DNA of 64,000 nucleotides. Origin: Dillenia suffruticosa (Eukaryota > Streptophyta > Magnoliopsida > Dilleniales > Dilleniaceae). The stretch spans positions 18,644,001 through 18,708,000 of the forward strand of contig JAVTVX010000031.1 in the NCBI GenBank assembly GCA_033439265.1, in the 5' to 3' direction. The position numbers and the translations under genes were made by a program. Below, in pieces: positions 10,649-22,758 of the stretch (positions are counted from its first letter, which is position 1; every line of letters begins with the position of its first letter). A model generated the notes under the pieces. The model had not been told where the DNA came from, ran no database searches, and saw only the letters and a list, made by a program, of their open reading frames with translations.

Positions 10649-11543
10649 TTTTGAGGTTGGGGTTGGGGGAGGGTTTATAATTTTAGGTTTGTTTTGTTCT
10701 TGTTGCTTTGCTTGTTTTGATTTTTTAGGAGTTCTGTTTGTTTCTTCTTATGTATCATTTTAGGGCACAACTTTTTTATTTTTTTTTTTAAGAAAATGAT
10801 ATAATTTTAGGGCACGTCATATACCGTGTTATATTACATTATTGTATATTTTCTTTTTTTTTTTTTGATACCATGTCTTGAATACCGTCCGGTATCTGAG
10901 ATTTTATCTTGACTAATCCAGGATTTTATCCTGAATAATCCGGACAGACTGTTACAATGGCTCCTTTCGGAGAACGGGTCTCCAAGGAGGAACGCTCCAT
11001 ACACATGAGGGCTCGATATTCCCAGCGGAAGTCGAATCTCGGTCATGCTTAAGGGTACTCAACCCCACATCCAGTTGAATTAACCCACGTTAATACATTA
11101 TTGTATATTTTCATTAATAGGTACAAAGAGAGTCGACCTCTAATTAAATTTCATAATTTTTCAAACGGAATTAGTTAAATTTTTAAATATTAGTATTCAA
11201 ATAAAAAAAACACTTTTAAGTAATAAAGAAAATTTTAAACAATTTTATTGATATTTTTATGATATTTAATGATATTTCTAAAATTTTTAATGATATTTAT
11301 TAAAATATTACTATTGGTAGCTCTTAAAAGGCGAAAGAATAATTTGTTTTTGGATTCGTAAGGCGAAAGAATTAATTACTTTCTCATGGGTACTATCTGT
11401 TTACTGGTTAATTTTTTTAAAAAAAAGTTTTTTCTTTACTTAATGAATTTGCAAATTTTGGAGCATTCATATGTTCTTTGTGAGCTTAAATCGGCACACA
11501 CAAGGACTACTTGTATTGGGTTGGTGGGATTTAGTAGGCTAAT
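10649..11543. other. PYL 3' flank and intergenic DNA
   Basis: The T- and G-rich first 150 bases after the stop are the probable 3'UTR. An A-tailed SINE-like repeat lies at about 10849-11090 on the minus strand, followed by AT-rich DNA without coding potential up to the copia insertion. Confidence 0.5.
10849..11090 (-). mobile_element. SINE-like A-tailed repeat, copy 1
   Basis: On the minus strand this reads from about 11090 through CATGACCGAGATTCGACT, CTCATGTGTATGGAG, GGAGACCCGTTCTCCGAAAG and GGTATTCAAGACATGGTATC into an A run at about 10868-10855. The same phrases in the same order occur in the plus-strand segment near 19430-19615. The A tail and ATTCGA box-B-like phrase suggest a SINE-type retroposon. 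No target duplication was established. Confidence 0.5.
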
Positions 11544-12038
11544 TGTTGGATTTAATCGCACATGCGAAAGCGTGAATTAATTAGATCGGAATTTTTGGGA
11601 TAAATACCTCTATTGGGCGGTCTCCAAAATCCACCGTGTCGCGATGTCCCTCGAACGGATCGCACGGTCGGATGGTGATCACGAGGTTAGTCGAATCACC
11701 ACCACAGCATCACAACGCCGTAATCCTCATGTCCGGTGAATCGTCTGACGATGGGAGATTTTCCTACGCGAAAATCTCCATCCCTCTCTCTATTTTTTTC
11801 TCTCTAGAGAAGTGTGCGAAACCCTAGCCTCCATCATGGTTTCCTCCCATGGCTGCTGTACACCCCACAAGGTAGGAGAAGGAGAGTTTTCTCCATAGTT
11901 TTCTCTCACAGAAGGAAGGTGAGACCCATATCACTTAATTGGGGGGGTTACCAAAATATTGGTTAATGGTAATTAAGGATGGGAGTTACCCCATTCCTTA
12001 ATTACCCAAATGCCTATAATGGGCATCAATAACCAACA
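11544..12038 (-). repeat. copia LTR (3' LTR in element orientation)
   Basis: 495 bp. It starts TGTTGGATTT and ends CAATAACCAACA, with a perfect 6-bp terminal inverted repeat. It matches the other LTR along its whole length. The only length difference is one extra G in the G run near 11941-11947. A short internal open frame (60-odd codons from 11636) is present in both LTRs but is not a gene. Confidence 0.95.
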
Positions 12039-12052
12039 TCTCCCACTTGCAC
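12039..12052 (-). other. polypurine tract of copia element
   Basis: On the minus strand the sequence just before the left LTR reads GTGCAAGTGGGAGA and then the LTR. The purine run AAGTGGGAGA abutting the LTR is the expected primer for plus-strand DNA synthesis. Confidence 0.75.
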
Positions 12053-15000
12053 ATGAGGGCATTTCACTTCCGTCAACCACAAGATTGCAACTCATGCGAT
12101 CTATCACATCACCCTACTGGACTTTCATACTGGATTGGGCGTCGTGCGACCGGCGAGTACACCTGCAAGTAAAGACTTCTCGATACACCTGTTAGGATGA
12201 TCGAGTAGTCACTGTTAGTATAAAAATAACTCGCTATACCCCAGACTCAATGCATTTACATCCATCGAGCCACTTTCCTCATTGAAAGTGATCCCCAATC
12301 AATTTGCTCGACTATGTATTCATTATTATGTTTGAATCCCAACATGGATTAACATAATAGGTCGACCTACGAATACATGACAATGATGTAATGTCTATTG
12401 GCCTTCCTTTTCCCAAACTCGAATCTATCGGTCTCAATTCAGCTGCTTTCCTAGACCTGCCCCTTAGACCTCAATTTATCTTCCGGGCCATAGGTAAACA
12501 GACTAAAGTAGCAACACTGAACCAATACTTCTAGAGACAGCCGAAAGTAATAAGGGCATAAGAGATCCCACCCAATGGATCTCAGGTCTCACACAGTGGG
12601 AACGGGGATCATGATCAAACTATCGTCTCAAATAATAGCTCCCACTATCCCATGGTCGTCTCATCACACGTGGTATGAAACACGTGCCACAGTGTTATTC
12701 CCCCATCTCTCAAAGGGCATATGTCAGATTTCTCTAACACTGTACAGGTACGGGACTCAGTCTACACATAAGATTTTACCCAGGGATCTCAGAGAGAGCA
12801 ACTCAGAGACAATATCACAAATCGCAGGTGATATCTGAGATCTCAAACCTGGCTACTTACAGGCAACATGGATGTGGGTATTTCCATGCCGGTCATATCG
12901 CATATGACCTCATCCTGAACACATATCAGGGCGACTTATGTTCTAGTAGGGCTACTCTCAAAGCCTCTTACAACTAGAATCCGTCTCATCTCCGCTCACT
13001 CAGAGTCGGAGGTGGTCACTCGTGTGAGAGAGTCAACCACGCCTGCCTGACACATCTTTTATCACAAGAGCATAATATATGACAACAAATGATGCATGAA
13101 ATAAATATGTGACTCAATAATGCATACATGTCATATATTAAAATAAGCATCTAAAAATGTTAAAGTACACTAAACCCAATAATTCCTTATCTCACAAAGG
13201 AATCTCTCACAATGGGTTTTCTGAAGAGATCAGCTCTCATGCTGTATGTCAAGGTGTACTTAGATGTCACAATACCCTTCTCGGTAATTTCTCTCACAGT
13301 GGTCTTCGGTATTAATGTGGCTTTACTATTACACTTAGGGTCTCATTTGATGACAGTGTCGGTCTGATTATCACAATAATCATCACTGACCTCCCACTAT
13401 CTGTCACAACCTCTAAGTCTTCCAGAAAATTTCTGAAGCCAACCATTCTCATGAACTGCAATTGAGCACACTAAATAGAGATATACAGGTTCTCTTCTTA
13501 CTACTCTAAGAAGATAAAACATTTTGCGTTTATTCAGATCACTACTCCCAGTCAGTATCTGAATCTCAACCACAAAACGCAAATCACCTCATCCTTAACA
13601 CATGGAGAGCTCTGCAGTTCAAATGAGATATTTCGGAATCCTTTTTCACTGCTCTACAGTGATCCCTTTCAGGATTCTATTAATACCTATTCACCAGATC
13701 GACTGCTAAATAAACGTCTGGTCATGTATGCCTCATCGCATACATCAAATTGTATATCACACGTGTATACCTCATCGCACACACTAGAAATGTATTTTGC
13801 ACTGGAATAAGGGATTCTGCTCATCTCCCTTATTTCTTTATAAATTCTAGGGCATGTGTCAAGATTCAGGTCTTTTTATCTTTAGCGATTAGAGTATCTT
13901 TTAGGTTGTCATCGTTCTTCTCGAAATGTTTAAGAATCTACCTGATGTAAAACTCTTTTTAAAGAGTCAACACCATTCTTAAGTGATCCCTATGGATCCA
14001 AAATCTAAGAATGAACTAAAACCTCGCAACCATGTTACAATGGTCATTAGATACTCTCTGTTGTTCCCAGCCAACAGTATGTCACCTACTTATGAGAACA
14101 TGCTCATAAAGGAGTCATCGGGACGTATCATATATATGCAATAATCCTACTCGATCATTACAAAACCATAAGATATCACATTCTCGTGAAATCTCAAGCG
14201 CCGCTGTCTAGATGATGGCTTAAGGTCGTATTTTGATTTCTAAAATCAATAGACCTTATCAACTTGATCTACTAGAACGAACCCAAAGGGATGCTCCATG
14301 TAGATCGCCTCATATAGACTTCCACTACGAAAGCGGTCTTTACGTCCTTGTGATGTGACTCTAGATACATGTTCATGACAATCGCTGAAAGATAAACGGA
14401 TTGAGATAAATTGGACTATGACTCCTCGATAATCCACCCCTCAGTCTAAGTGTAACGCTTGGTTACTAGACGGGTTCTTTATCTCTTCATCAATCCGTTA
14501 ACCTTTATCTTGACTTTGAGAACCTACTTGTTCCCAATAGTCATTCCGCCCTTAGGCAAATCAACTCGGTCCCAGACCCCGTTGATTCTCATCAATTCCT
14601 TTTCTTCATTTATGGCCTTCATTAAACGGCATTTTGCATCCTCTGGAGAGCCTCTCGGACCGTTTTAGATTTCTCATCATCCTCTAGAGTCGCAACGAGG
14701 GTCTCACCCTCAATCGAGAAAACAACGTTTAAATACGCATTCTCGACACTCTTAGGAGGAGAGAAAAATCTTTACCTCTTGATGGATCGCTCCCACTGAG
14801 ATCAAGATCCGTAGTGGATTCTTGTATCCCGCCGCTGGGCTCCCCTAGCCACTAGGCTCATCCATCGCATAAAGGGTAGGGTCCAAATTGATTTCACCTC
14901 TCTTAGGGAAATCATTCTCAAGAAATATAGTATTACGAGACTCAATCTCGGTTATAATGCCATTCGTGTTCGCCTAGGAACACATATTTTCTCGCGGGTC

Positions 15001-16950
15001 TAACTCACCGTGTGAATGCGAGAAATCATGGCACAACCCATAACATCAAGTGGCTAAGGTCAGGCTGCCTCCCTGTCCAAAGCTCAAATGGGGAACTGAC
15101 TACTAGTCAGTAGTCTCGTAATACTCTTATCGAAACAGAGTCCCATGTGTAGATCTAACTGATCCTCTATCTCGCTTATGAATCTCCTAAAGCAGTCTAA
15201 TGCCTCAGACTTATGCAAGATCAGATAGATGAACCAAAACGCACGTAAGCGTCTATAATTATCTACACAACTCCATTTCCGGCTCTCATGCTCATGAGAC
15301 CACAATAAAAAGAAGGAAAACACAATAGTTAATTGCAATGGAGTCCCAGCTCTCATTGCATCGCCCAATGGTTTTCTCGTCATTTTGCCGATCAGGCAAA
15401 ACTCACATACGGGTAACTCGAATCTGGTTAGCGGGTCCAATAAACCTCTCGCTACTAACCGATTCATCATCTCTTACCCCATGTGTCTAAGTCTACTATG
15501 TCATTCATTTACATCATCATCTACGCAATCAGATGTAAAAACAATAGTAGAACGACAAGAAACCATTACTAGGAGTAGAACCCAGCGCATACAATTCATC
15601 ATTGATTAAAACCAGAATAATTTAGAAAATTATCGTATTAAAAACAAAGGAATAATTTCACGCATATCGTAGTCAATTTTAGACAAGGTACTAAATTGTA
15701 GATCCGTCGAATGCCTACAATATTGAGGACGTCATGACAAGTGTCGTTCCCTCTGACAACGACAAATGCTCTGTCCTTAACGTAAATCCTCCAAGCTTAA
15801 GGATTCACCTGACGGAACTATATCTACGCACTCCTGTCTCGAGTTACGTGGTCGGTTGCTCCTGATTTCAAAGGAGAGAAATCAGCGAGTATTATAGTGA
15901 ATGAGACAAATCTCAAACCACGTAAAGAAAAAAGAATATTAATTTCTGCTCGTCACACTCACGAGCGAAATGACCAATTCTACCTCAAACGTAGCAATTT
16001 ACTTTGGTCTAATCAAATTCCTTTTTCTTGCGTTCTTGTACCTCGTTGTCGGTTTTGTCGGATGATTTTTATTACCTAGATCTCAAGTCTCAGCGCCGGG
16101 GAAGTCCTTACTTGACTCCTCTGAATAAGCATGACTTGAGTGTGGTCTACTCGCCTCTAAGTGCTCCTCATCGAGATCACAATATGTACTCACGTCAACG
16201 AAAGTACGAATACTTTCGTCAAATGTGAGATATGATTTCACGGTTTCCCATGAATCAGGTAAAAACTGGATCACATCCAGAACCTAAATTCCATCCGAAA
16301 TTTACTCGTCCGTTTATATTAACTCGGTGATCATACTCGACATTTGTTTCATTGTATGATTAACCCTTTTCTTCTGCATCCTCACATAGGAGCTGAAGAA
16401 AGCAACACTATACTCTTTTGGGACGAGTCGAACCGACATGTCCATAGAATATGACTCGAAAAACGAGATTAAGTTATCGTGTATGCCACTGTAAGCATTG
16501 CCCTAACTTGGCAAATCTTTTATATCATACACGATAAATCTCTTTATCTCGTATATTCTGAGACGCGGTGCCCACCCTGAGGCCCATCATCTCGTGACTC
16601 AGATTCCAGTTAAATTTTGCATCTCGAGAATAAACTGAATCTTCTGATAAAATCGCGTAGATCACATCATTCAGTTTGCTCTCCTTGCAAAAATTTAATA
16701 CGACAGTTCTCAACGCATTAAGAGAGATATTTGTGACTTGGAGATGCTTATTATCATATTTTTTGTATGCCCTAAGAATCATCAAGACCAAAATGACTTG
16801 AGTACGACCCCAAAGCGAGCGTATGAGTCAACGGACACCATACACCACAACTCGGAATCGCATCTTACCATTTGGATTGTGATTCGGCACACAAAAACCC
16901 ACAAAAAATCACTTTTATGGATATAGGACCCCTCAAAAAATCGAAAAAAT
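12053..16950 (-). pseudogene. copia gag-pol remnant
   Basis: This is the decayed polyprotein on the minus strand. Recognisable pieces from 5' to 3' are: a gag segment with IQFLPDSWETVKSYLTFDES (16083-16274, UBN2-like); a CCHC zinc knuckle at about 15947-15997, where the second Cys codon is now TGA (CYV-stop-G...GHFARECDE); a protease active-site region SGATDH at about 15848-15869; a GAG-pre-integrase segment LPVCEFCLIGKMTRKPLG (15370-15470); and an RT phrase SLYEAIYMEHPFGFVLVDQV (about 14258-14330). Between them lie many stops and frameshifts; the 3' part (12053-14200) shows no clear RT catalytic motif or RNase H. The element cannot make its own proteins. Confidence 0.8.
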
Positions 16951-17690
16951 TCAATTTTGAGCGACTTCACGCGCCACCCGGGGCCCACACGCGCCGCCGC
17001 TCGCCGGCGGTGCACTCCACGCGCCGCCGCGCGCCTCCACGCGCCGGCGGTGGGCCTCCACGCGCTGCCACGCGCCTCCACGCGCTGGCAGCAGTTTGGC
17101 TCACGCGCCAGACGCGCGGCGCGGCTCAGACGCGCTGCCACGCGTCAGGGCCGGCTTGGCTCACGCGCGCCCAGTCGCGGCGCGCGGCTCACGCGCTGTC
17201 ATGCGCTGAGCCGCGTTGAGCCGGGTTTTGACCGGGTTGGTCAACGGGTCAGGGTTGACCCGTTGACCCCGTCAACGGTCCGACCCTACCCGGTCGGGTC
17301 GGTGGCGGTCGGTCCGGGTCAGGGTCCGACCCGGCCGCTGACCCCCCCAGCCTGTTCACGCGCCTGTGTGGCGCGTGTACTACACGCGCCAGTCAGACGC
17401 GTCTTCTGGCGCGTGTGTGTCAAGCGCCCGCGGGTCTGGGTCGGGTCTTCTTCGCCCGACGGGTCCTGCAACGGGTTTTACGACCCGTTTTCTGGAAAAC
17501 ACCAATCCGGCTGTTTTTTCTTGCATTTTTCGACTGGAAAAAATTTGTGGGCATCCTCCAAACATCCTACACTCGATTTTTGGAGGTTTCAAGCCCAAAA
17601 ATGGTGGGATTCAACCACCCCAGTCGCGGCCCTCCGCGGCCATTCGGAAATCCCAGTTTCCGGCATCCAAAACACACAATAAAATATATA
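16951..17690 (-). other. GC-rich leader of copia element with CACGCGCC repeats
   Basis: Between the primer site and gag lies about 740 bases far richer in G+C than anything else in the window. On the plus strand it is packed with imperfect CACGCGCC/CACGCGCTG units (about 16965-17215) and then CGGGTC/GTTGACC units (17220-17360). Every frame stays open here because A/T-rich stop codons are rare, giving a spurious 241-codon frame at 16957-17682. It is most simply an expanded, structured 5' leader. A captured host fragment is possible but unsupported. Confidence 0.7.
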
Positions 17691-17979
17691 AAACCGTAGA
17701 TCTAGATGCAAGGAACTTATTTATATCATTTTCATGCATCGATCCGCCCTCTAAAGCCACAGATCTAAGGATTTTATGTCCGTACGGTCGCAAACTTCGA
17801 CCGGACTTTTCATGGCCCAAACATGCTCCGAAAATTAAATAAAAAATATGTTTGTAATCCCTGGGCCATGGGTATTCTTGCAGTGTTCTCGGATTCACGA
17901 AACTCATCCGTGATCCGGACCCCAAAATTTTAAAATCCCAAAAATAATTCCGAAAATTATTAAATAAAATCCAACGACT

Positions 17980-17992
17980 GCTCTGATACCAA
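17980..17992 (-). other. primer binding site, initiator tRNA-Met
   Basis: On the minus strand the first bases after the right LTR are TTGGTATCAGAGC. Its core TGGTATCAGAGC is the classic plant copia primer site complementary to the 3' end of initiator methionyl-tRNA. It fixes the orientation of the element. Confidence 0.92.
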
Positions 17993-18486
17993 TGTTGGAT
18001 TTAATCGCACATGCGGAAGAGTGAATTAATTAGATCGGAATTTTTGGGATAAATACCTCTATTGGGCGGTCTCCAAAATCCACCGTGTCGCGATGTCCCT
18101 CGAACGGATCGCACGGTCGGATGGTGATCACGAGGTTAGTCGAATCACCACCACAGCATCACAACGCCGCAATCCTCATGTCCGGTGAATCGTCTGACGA
18201 TGGGAGATTTTCCTACGCGAAAATCTCCATCCCTCTCTCTATTTTTCTCTCTCTAGAGAAGTGTGCGAAACCCTAGCCTCCATCATGGTTTCCTCCCATG
18301 GCTGCTGTACACCCCACAAGGTAGGAGAAGGAGAGTTTCCTCCATAGTTTTCTCTCACAGAAGGAAGGTGAGACCCATATCACTTAATTGGGGGGTTACC
18401 AAAATATTGGTTAATGGTAATTAAGGATGGGAGTTACCCCATTCCTTAATTACCCAAATGCCTATAATGGGCATCAATAACCAACA
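17993..18486 (-). repeat. copia LTR (5' LTR in element orientation)
   Basis: 494 bp with the same TGTTGG...CCAACA ends as the left LTR. It carries the promoter of the element in the minus direction. It is followed on the plus strand by the target duplication CTAAT. Confidence 0.95.
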
Positions 18487-18984
18487 CTAATGCATGGGGT
18501 TGAGGGCCTGGTTGAACAAGAAGTCCAACTCGTCATGCTTGTGAAATTTTTAAGGGCACAAGTCTAATCGGGGTATGTGGGCATTGGGCAAATGGGTATA
18601 GCATCGAATTGGGGGCCCCTTACCTGATTTTTTTTTTATCATCGGTATCCGAGTTTTATTCAATTAATCATGTTCGAGTATTGTGGAGCTCATTTTAAGG
18701 GGTTGACTTTTTTAAATTTTTTTTCGTCATTTCTAAGATTCGAATTCAAAACCTTTGATTAAATAAATAAAGTATCTGATTACTCAATTCAAAAGAATTT
18801 GATAATCCCTTACTTGACGTGACCCTTGTATAGGGACGCCTAAGCCTCTCCATTCATGCAATTGTCACAACTAAAATCGTTTTCAAATCCTAATAAAATT
18901 TCTCAAATGATTGCTCACATGTCTTACTTTAATAGAAAGTACTTTGCTTGATATATAGCTCTTTCATGGATTAAAAAATCCTAT

Positions 18985-19075
18985 CAAAGAGTTTCAACTC
19001 AAACGATACATTTCTCTTTTTTCACATAACATACTCGAGTTCGAACCGGATGTATGCACAAAAAAAAAAAATGAA
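18985..19075 (+). mobile_element. SINE-like A-tailed segment (family 2)
   Basis: Contains TTTCAACTCAAACGATACAT, a box-B-like GAGTTCGAACC at about 19036 and an A12 tail near 19060-19072. The arrangement resembles a tRNA-derived SINE. A related segment with CAACTCAAGTGACACAAATC, TGAGTCTCACTG and an A tail lies at about 20655-20742. The boundary is approximate. Confidence 0.4.
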
Positions 19076-19419
19076 TTAAAAGATCCCTTCCAAAAAAGAA
19101 GAGAAATGAGATGAACTTTTCATTATCTCGATTGGATTTTGGAGTAATGGGCCATATTGAATGCCCATTCCCTCTCTCGTAAGGGACCACAAAGCCCACT
19201 TGTCTTACTCTTCCTCCCTGTAAGTGCCACGTCACATCAAGAATCCCTCGAGGAAAATGATACTAAAACTAAAGATTTTTTTATATTTATTTTCGTTATA
19301 TATAAAATTTATATTTAAAATTTTATTTAAAAAATTAATATTCGATTATTAGATCAACTAAGTATATGTTCAAAGAAAGAAATAATAATTAGCAAAATTA
19401 ATCAATGTGTATTGTCTCA

Positions 19420-19615
19420 ACTGAATATAGGATTGAATACTCTTAATCATGACCGAGATTCGACTCTTGCTTGGAATATCAGACTCTCATGTGTATGAAG
19501 TACTCTCTATTGGGAGACCCACCCTCCAAAAGGAGTCACTACAACAGTCGGTTCAGATTAATTAAAGCGAAACTCTACATATCAGGTGGTGTCTAATACA
19601 TAATACAAAAATAAT
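19420..19615 (+). mobile_element. SINE-like A-tailed repeat, copy 2
   Basis: Same family and phrase order as the minus-strand copy at 10849-11090: CATGACCGAGATTCGACT, CTCTCATGTGTATG, GGGAGACCCACCCTCCAAAA, GGTTCAGATTAATTA and GGTGGTGTCTAATAC, then an A-rich tail. The two are diverged by eye but clearly homologous. Confidence 0.5.
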
Positions 19616-19969
19616 AATAATTAGCATAATTAATACCATTATTACTGTGCTTCTTTGTTCTTATTTCGCCTCTTAGAAAGAAGGGAAAGTAAATCAAAAT
19701 ACTTGATTGCACAGCAAAATGTGAAAAAAGGGTATATCCTAAAAATTAATTTGTTACAAAATAGTCCTTTAATTTAAGTTTTCTGGATTATTGTCATTAT
19801 GATCACCTACAACAAATTTAGATGACAGAGATGTTGAGTATTTTGTCAAGATGACTCATTGATTGGAGCAATCAAAGCTTAGTGGTTAAGGAGTCTCGCT
19901 TTCATGGAAAAACATATCATTATCGTCCCATATAAACCTAACTATATAGCATATGGCCCCTAAAAGACT

Positions 19970-20062
19970 GGACTGGTAGTTCACAGAAGGCCTCTGACAC
20001 TGGACCGGTAGTTCACAGTAGGCCTCTGACCCTGGACCGGTAGTTCACAGAAGGCCTCTGAC
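19970..20062. repeat. three tandem copies of a 32-bp unit
   Basis: The unit GGTAGTTCACAGAAGGCCTC plus a TGAC-CTGGACC tail recurs at exact 32-base spacing (GGTAG at 19975, 20007 and 20039), with one or two changes per copy. No function is suggested. Confidence 0.85.
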
Positions 20063-20654
20063 TCTTCTCCCTTATCCCAAACCACCCTTTGGACCCCAAC
20101 CACTTATCATATGCCATCCCTCATTTTAGTTCATTTATTTATTAGTGTCAGGGAGAAGTCAAATACATGATTGGCCATGGATTGAAAGTCTGAAATTTTA
20201 ACCAAAATTTTTTATAAAGGAAGTGTAAAATATTGCAGGAATCATCTCCCAGAGTACAAGATCATCCATTTCAGGCTTCAGTGGCAGGGGGGTGACTCCC
20301 ATTACCGACTTTGATCAAGGGTTTGAGCCCCAATCAACTGTTCCCGCTCTTACCAGTTCTGTTTGGGCTATGTGGTACCTTCAAATACCACCGACGCACA
20401 CATTCATTTATGTTATTTTTTGTATAATTTCGAGAGTTAATAAGATAACTAAGATTTTTGATAGCCTTGAGTTCATTTTGTACTCTGGCAGCCACATGTG
20501 ATTTATGGATTATCATATATTATTGGATAAATTTACCTGTATATATCTAGGAACTAGTAATTAATTTATTTTTTAAAAAAATATATCAAAAGGTACAAAA
20601 TGTTATATGATGTTGTATCTTAACAACACATAGAGGAGAGATTTATCGTCAATG

Positions 20655-20742
20655 AATTTCAACTCAAGTGACACAAATCTCCCTTCCCTTATAATAGATT
20701 CGGTTTTGAGTCTCACTGTAAACCAAAAAAAAAAAAAAACTT
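20655..20742 (+). mobile_element. SINE-like A-tailed segment (family 2)
   Basis: Partner of 18985-19075. It has CAACTCAAGTGACACAAATC at the left, GGTTTTGAGTCTCACTG in the box-B position and an A15 run at the right. The limits are a guess. Confidence 0.35.
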
Positions 20743-21181
20743 GAATCGAATTAATTAAATTTAACTTGATTATCCGATATCAATAGTTTATAAAAAAAAG
20801 ATTAAATATTTTAACTCCAGAAATGAAAAAAAAAAAAAAAGAAAAACAATTGAAAAACAATAATCGGGTTGCATCATACATAGTCCCTAATTATTCACAT
20901 AATTAAGGTGGCTAATTAATCACAATCCCACAACTACATTTCAATGGTCAAAAGCTTAGAACAAACAAAAGATATTAATGGTGGCCTTGATGAACTATTA
21001 TTTACAAAGAGCTACGACTACACCATGAAGCATTTAGATCTAAGATAGAAAAACAAAAATCGTCGGCATGAATAGTGACCCTTATTGTTTTTTTTTGCAG
21101 GGCAACAATTATTTACATTATCAGCTTTTTCTTTTGGTTTTTAGCTCTTTTTACAATTGGCAAAGGATGTCCCACTTCACT

Positions 21182-21220
21182 CCACACACACACACACACA
21201 CACTCTCTCTCTCTCTCTCT
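21182..21220. repeat. compound CA/CT microsatellite
   Basis: A run of CACACA passes directly into CTCTCT and then a C run. It has no coding meaning, although two frames read through it. Confidence 0.9.
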
Positions 21221-22758
21221 CCCCCCCCCTCCCCACGTGGTTTATCAGTGCCGCACAATTTGCTTAAAGATATCATAGACTTTTAAGGTTTAGAAAGTCA
21301 TGGTGCATCATAGGACCATTCAGTCTGCCCCATTAGTAGAATTACCATAATAAAACCCAACATTACCATCCAGTAGATCATCATTATAGTTAGATATAGA
21401 AAAGAAAAGGATCAAAATTGCTCATGTGCGATTGATTTTTTGTATCCATTATTGCTTGTTTTCCTTATAGATAATGATCTGAACAACAACTATATGTCAC
21501 CTCGAACACATGCATGTTATAACTACACTCGCATAAATATTAGTCGCATAGGAATAAAAATTATTTTGTTTGGTTCAAATCGAATCCAAATCTATTATAA
21601 GGGAAAGAAGATTAGTATCACTTGAGTAGAAGTTCGGAGGAATAAAAATTATTTGTGTTACTCGAGAAATGATATTGGAAATCCATTTAATGCAATGATT
21701 TCTTTGTTGAACAAGAAGCCAAGCTCATTAAACAAAATATGTTGAACCAAAAGAAGGATGCGAAAGTCAAGAAAAAGGAGAGAGAGAGAGAGAGAGAGAT
21801 TCTACGTTGATGGGTTGGCCTTTGACAAATATCACTCATGTTTGGCTGTGTCCTTGCGTCGGACCCAAACTTCCACAGTTCCTTTTTCTAGATGCCCATC
21901 AATTAGGCAAAGGAAAATCTCTAACCCCAAAATAAGACTCGATGGTCCAAAGCTTTATCTGTTCGTTGACTGGTAGCTACACCTCCACTTGTCTACCTTC
22001 TCCTACCCACAAGTCAATTTTCTTATTATCTCACTATCAACCAATAAGAAAATTTGGTACCCAAACAAAAATATTATAAAAAAAATACTAATAATTTTTC
22101 CCAAAAAAGCATACTTATGCACGAGGAATTCATATTATTCGTATTTAAAAAATTTCAAAATCTAAATTTATTAAACATTTACAACATAATTATATTAAAA
22201 ATATCAATAACCTTATTGGTCTAGTTACAAGTACATTACATTTTCTCAATCAAATTCTTGTATTCAACTCATGAAAAAAAAAAAGACACCAGGAGAGTTC
22301 CCCGCTTAATGAATCTAAGAGTTAGCTTGAACCAGATTAATAGATATCAAAAAATTGATTATCAAATACTGATTAATTATATACAAAAAATATAATTATA
22401 TTAAGAATAATACTAAATAGATTAAATAAATTATAAATCCAAGTGTCTATTTCATCTAAAATATATTAATATAATTATAACATAATATTTGATCAATTCA
22501 GACTATCATTTATTTACTTAATCTAACAAAAACCATATAAAAAATCGAATAAATAATTCATTTTTTAATAATATGTAATATTATTTGGACTTTTTCTTTT
22601 CTTTTATTTTTTCATTTTTTGGACAACATAAATTATGAACAAGAGGAAGATAAAGGTCTTAAGATTGACTGGTAGGCGTGCTTAGCTGCCTGTTCAACAG
22701 ATATACTCATTCAATAAGAGCACAGCGCACTGACTTCACTCAGACCCATCAGAGCAAG

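Larger units (their letters stand above)
11544..18486 (-). mobile_element. Ty1/copia LTR retrotransposon, complete but decayed
   Basis: A 6943-bp insertion bounded by two near-identical LTRs (11544-12038 and 17993-18486) that begin TGTTGG and end CCAACA. The 5-bp target duplication CTAAT is intact at 11539-11543 and 18487-18491. Orientation is minus: the primer binding site TGGTATCAGAGC lies immediately inside the right LTR, and a purine tract lies inside the left LTR. Order on the minus strand is right LTR, primer site, GC-rich leader, gag (UBN2-like, zinc knuckle), protease, pre-integrase/integrase, RT remnant, left LTR. PR-INT-RT order marks the copia superfamily. The interior is full of stops and frameshifts, although the LTRs differ by only 5 substitutions and one indel by my count. 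Confidence 0.93.
18487..22758. other. intergenic, SINE-like repeats and microsatellites
   Basis: No gene was recognised. The stretch contains SINE-like A-tailed segments (about 18985-19080, 19420-19615 and 20640-20740), a 32-bp triple tandem repeat, a CA/CT compound microsatellite at about 21182-21220 and a GA run near 21778-21800. The rest is AT-rich. Short open frames cross the microsatellites or are unlike any protein. Confidence 0.5.

Noticed and set aside
16957..17682. 241-codon open frame in the GC-rich copia leader
   Set aside because: Stop codons are rare in such GC-rich repeats and several frames on both strands are equally open. The Arg/Ala/Pro-rich product resembles no protein, and it lies antisense to the element.
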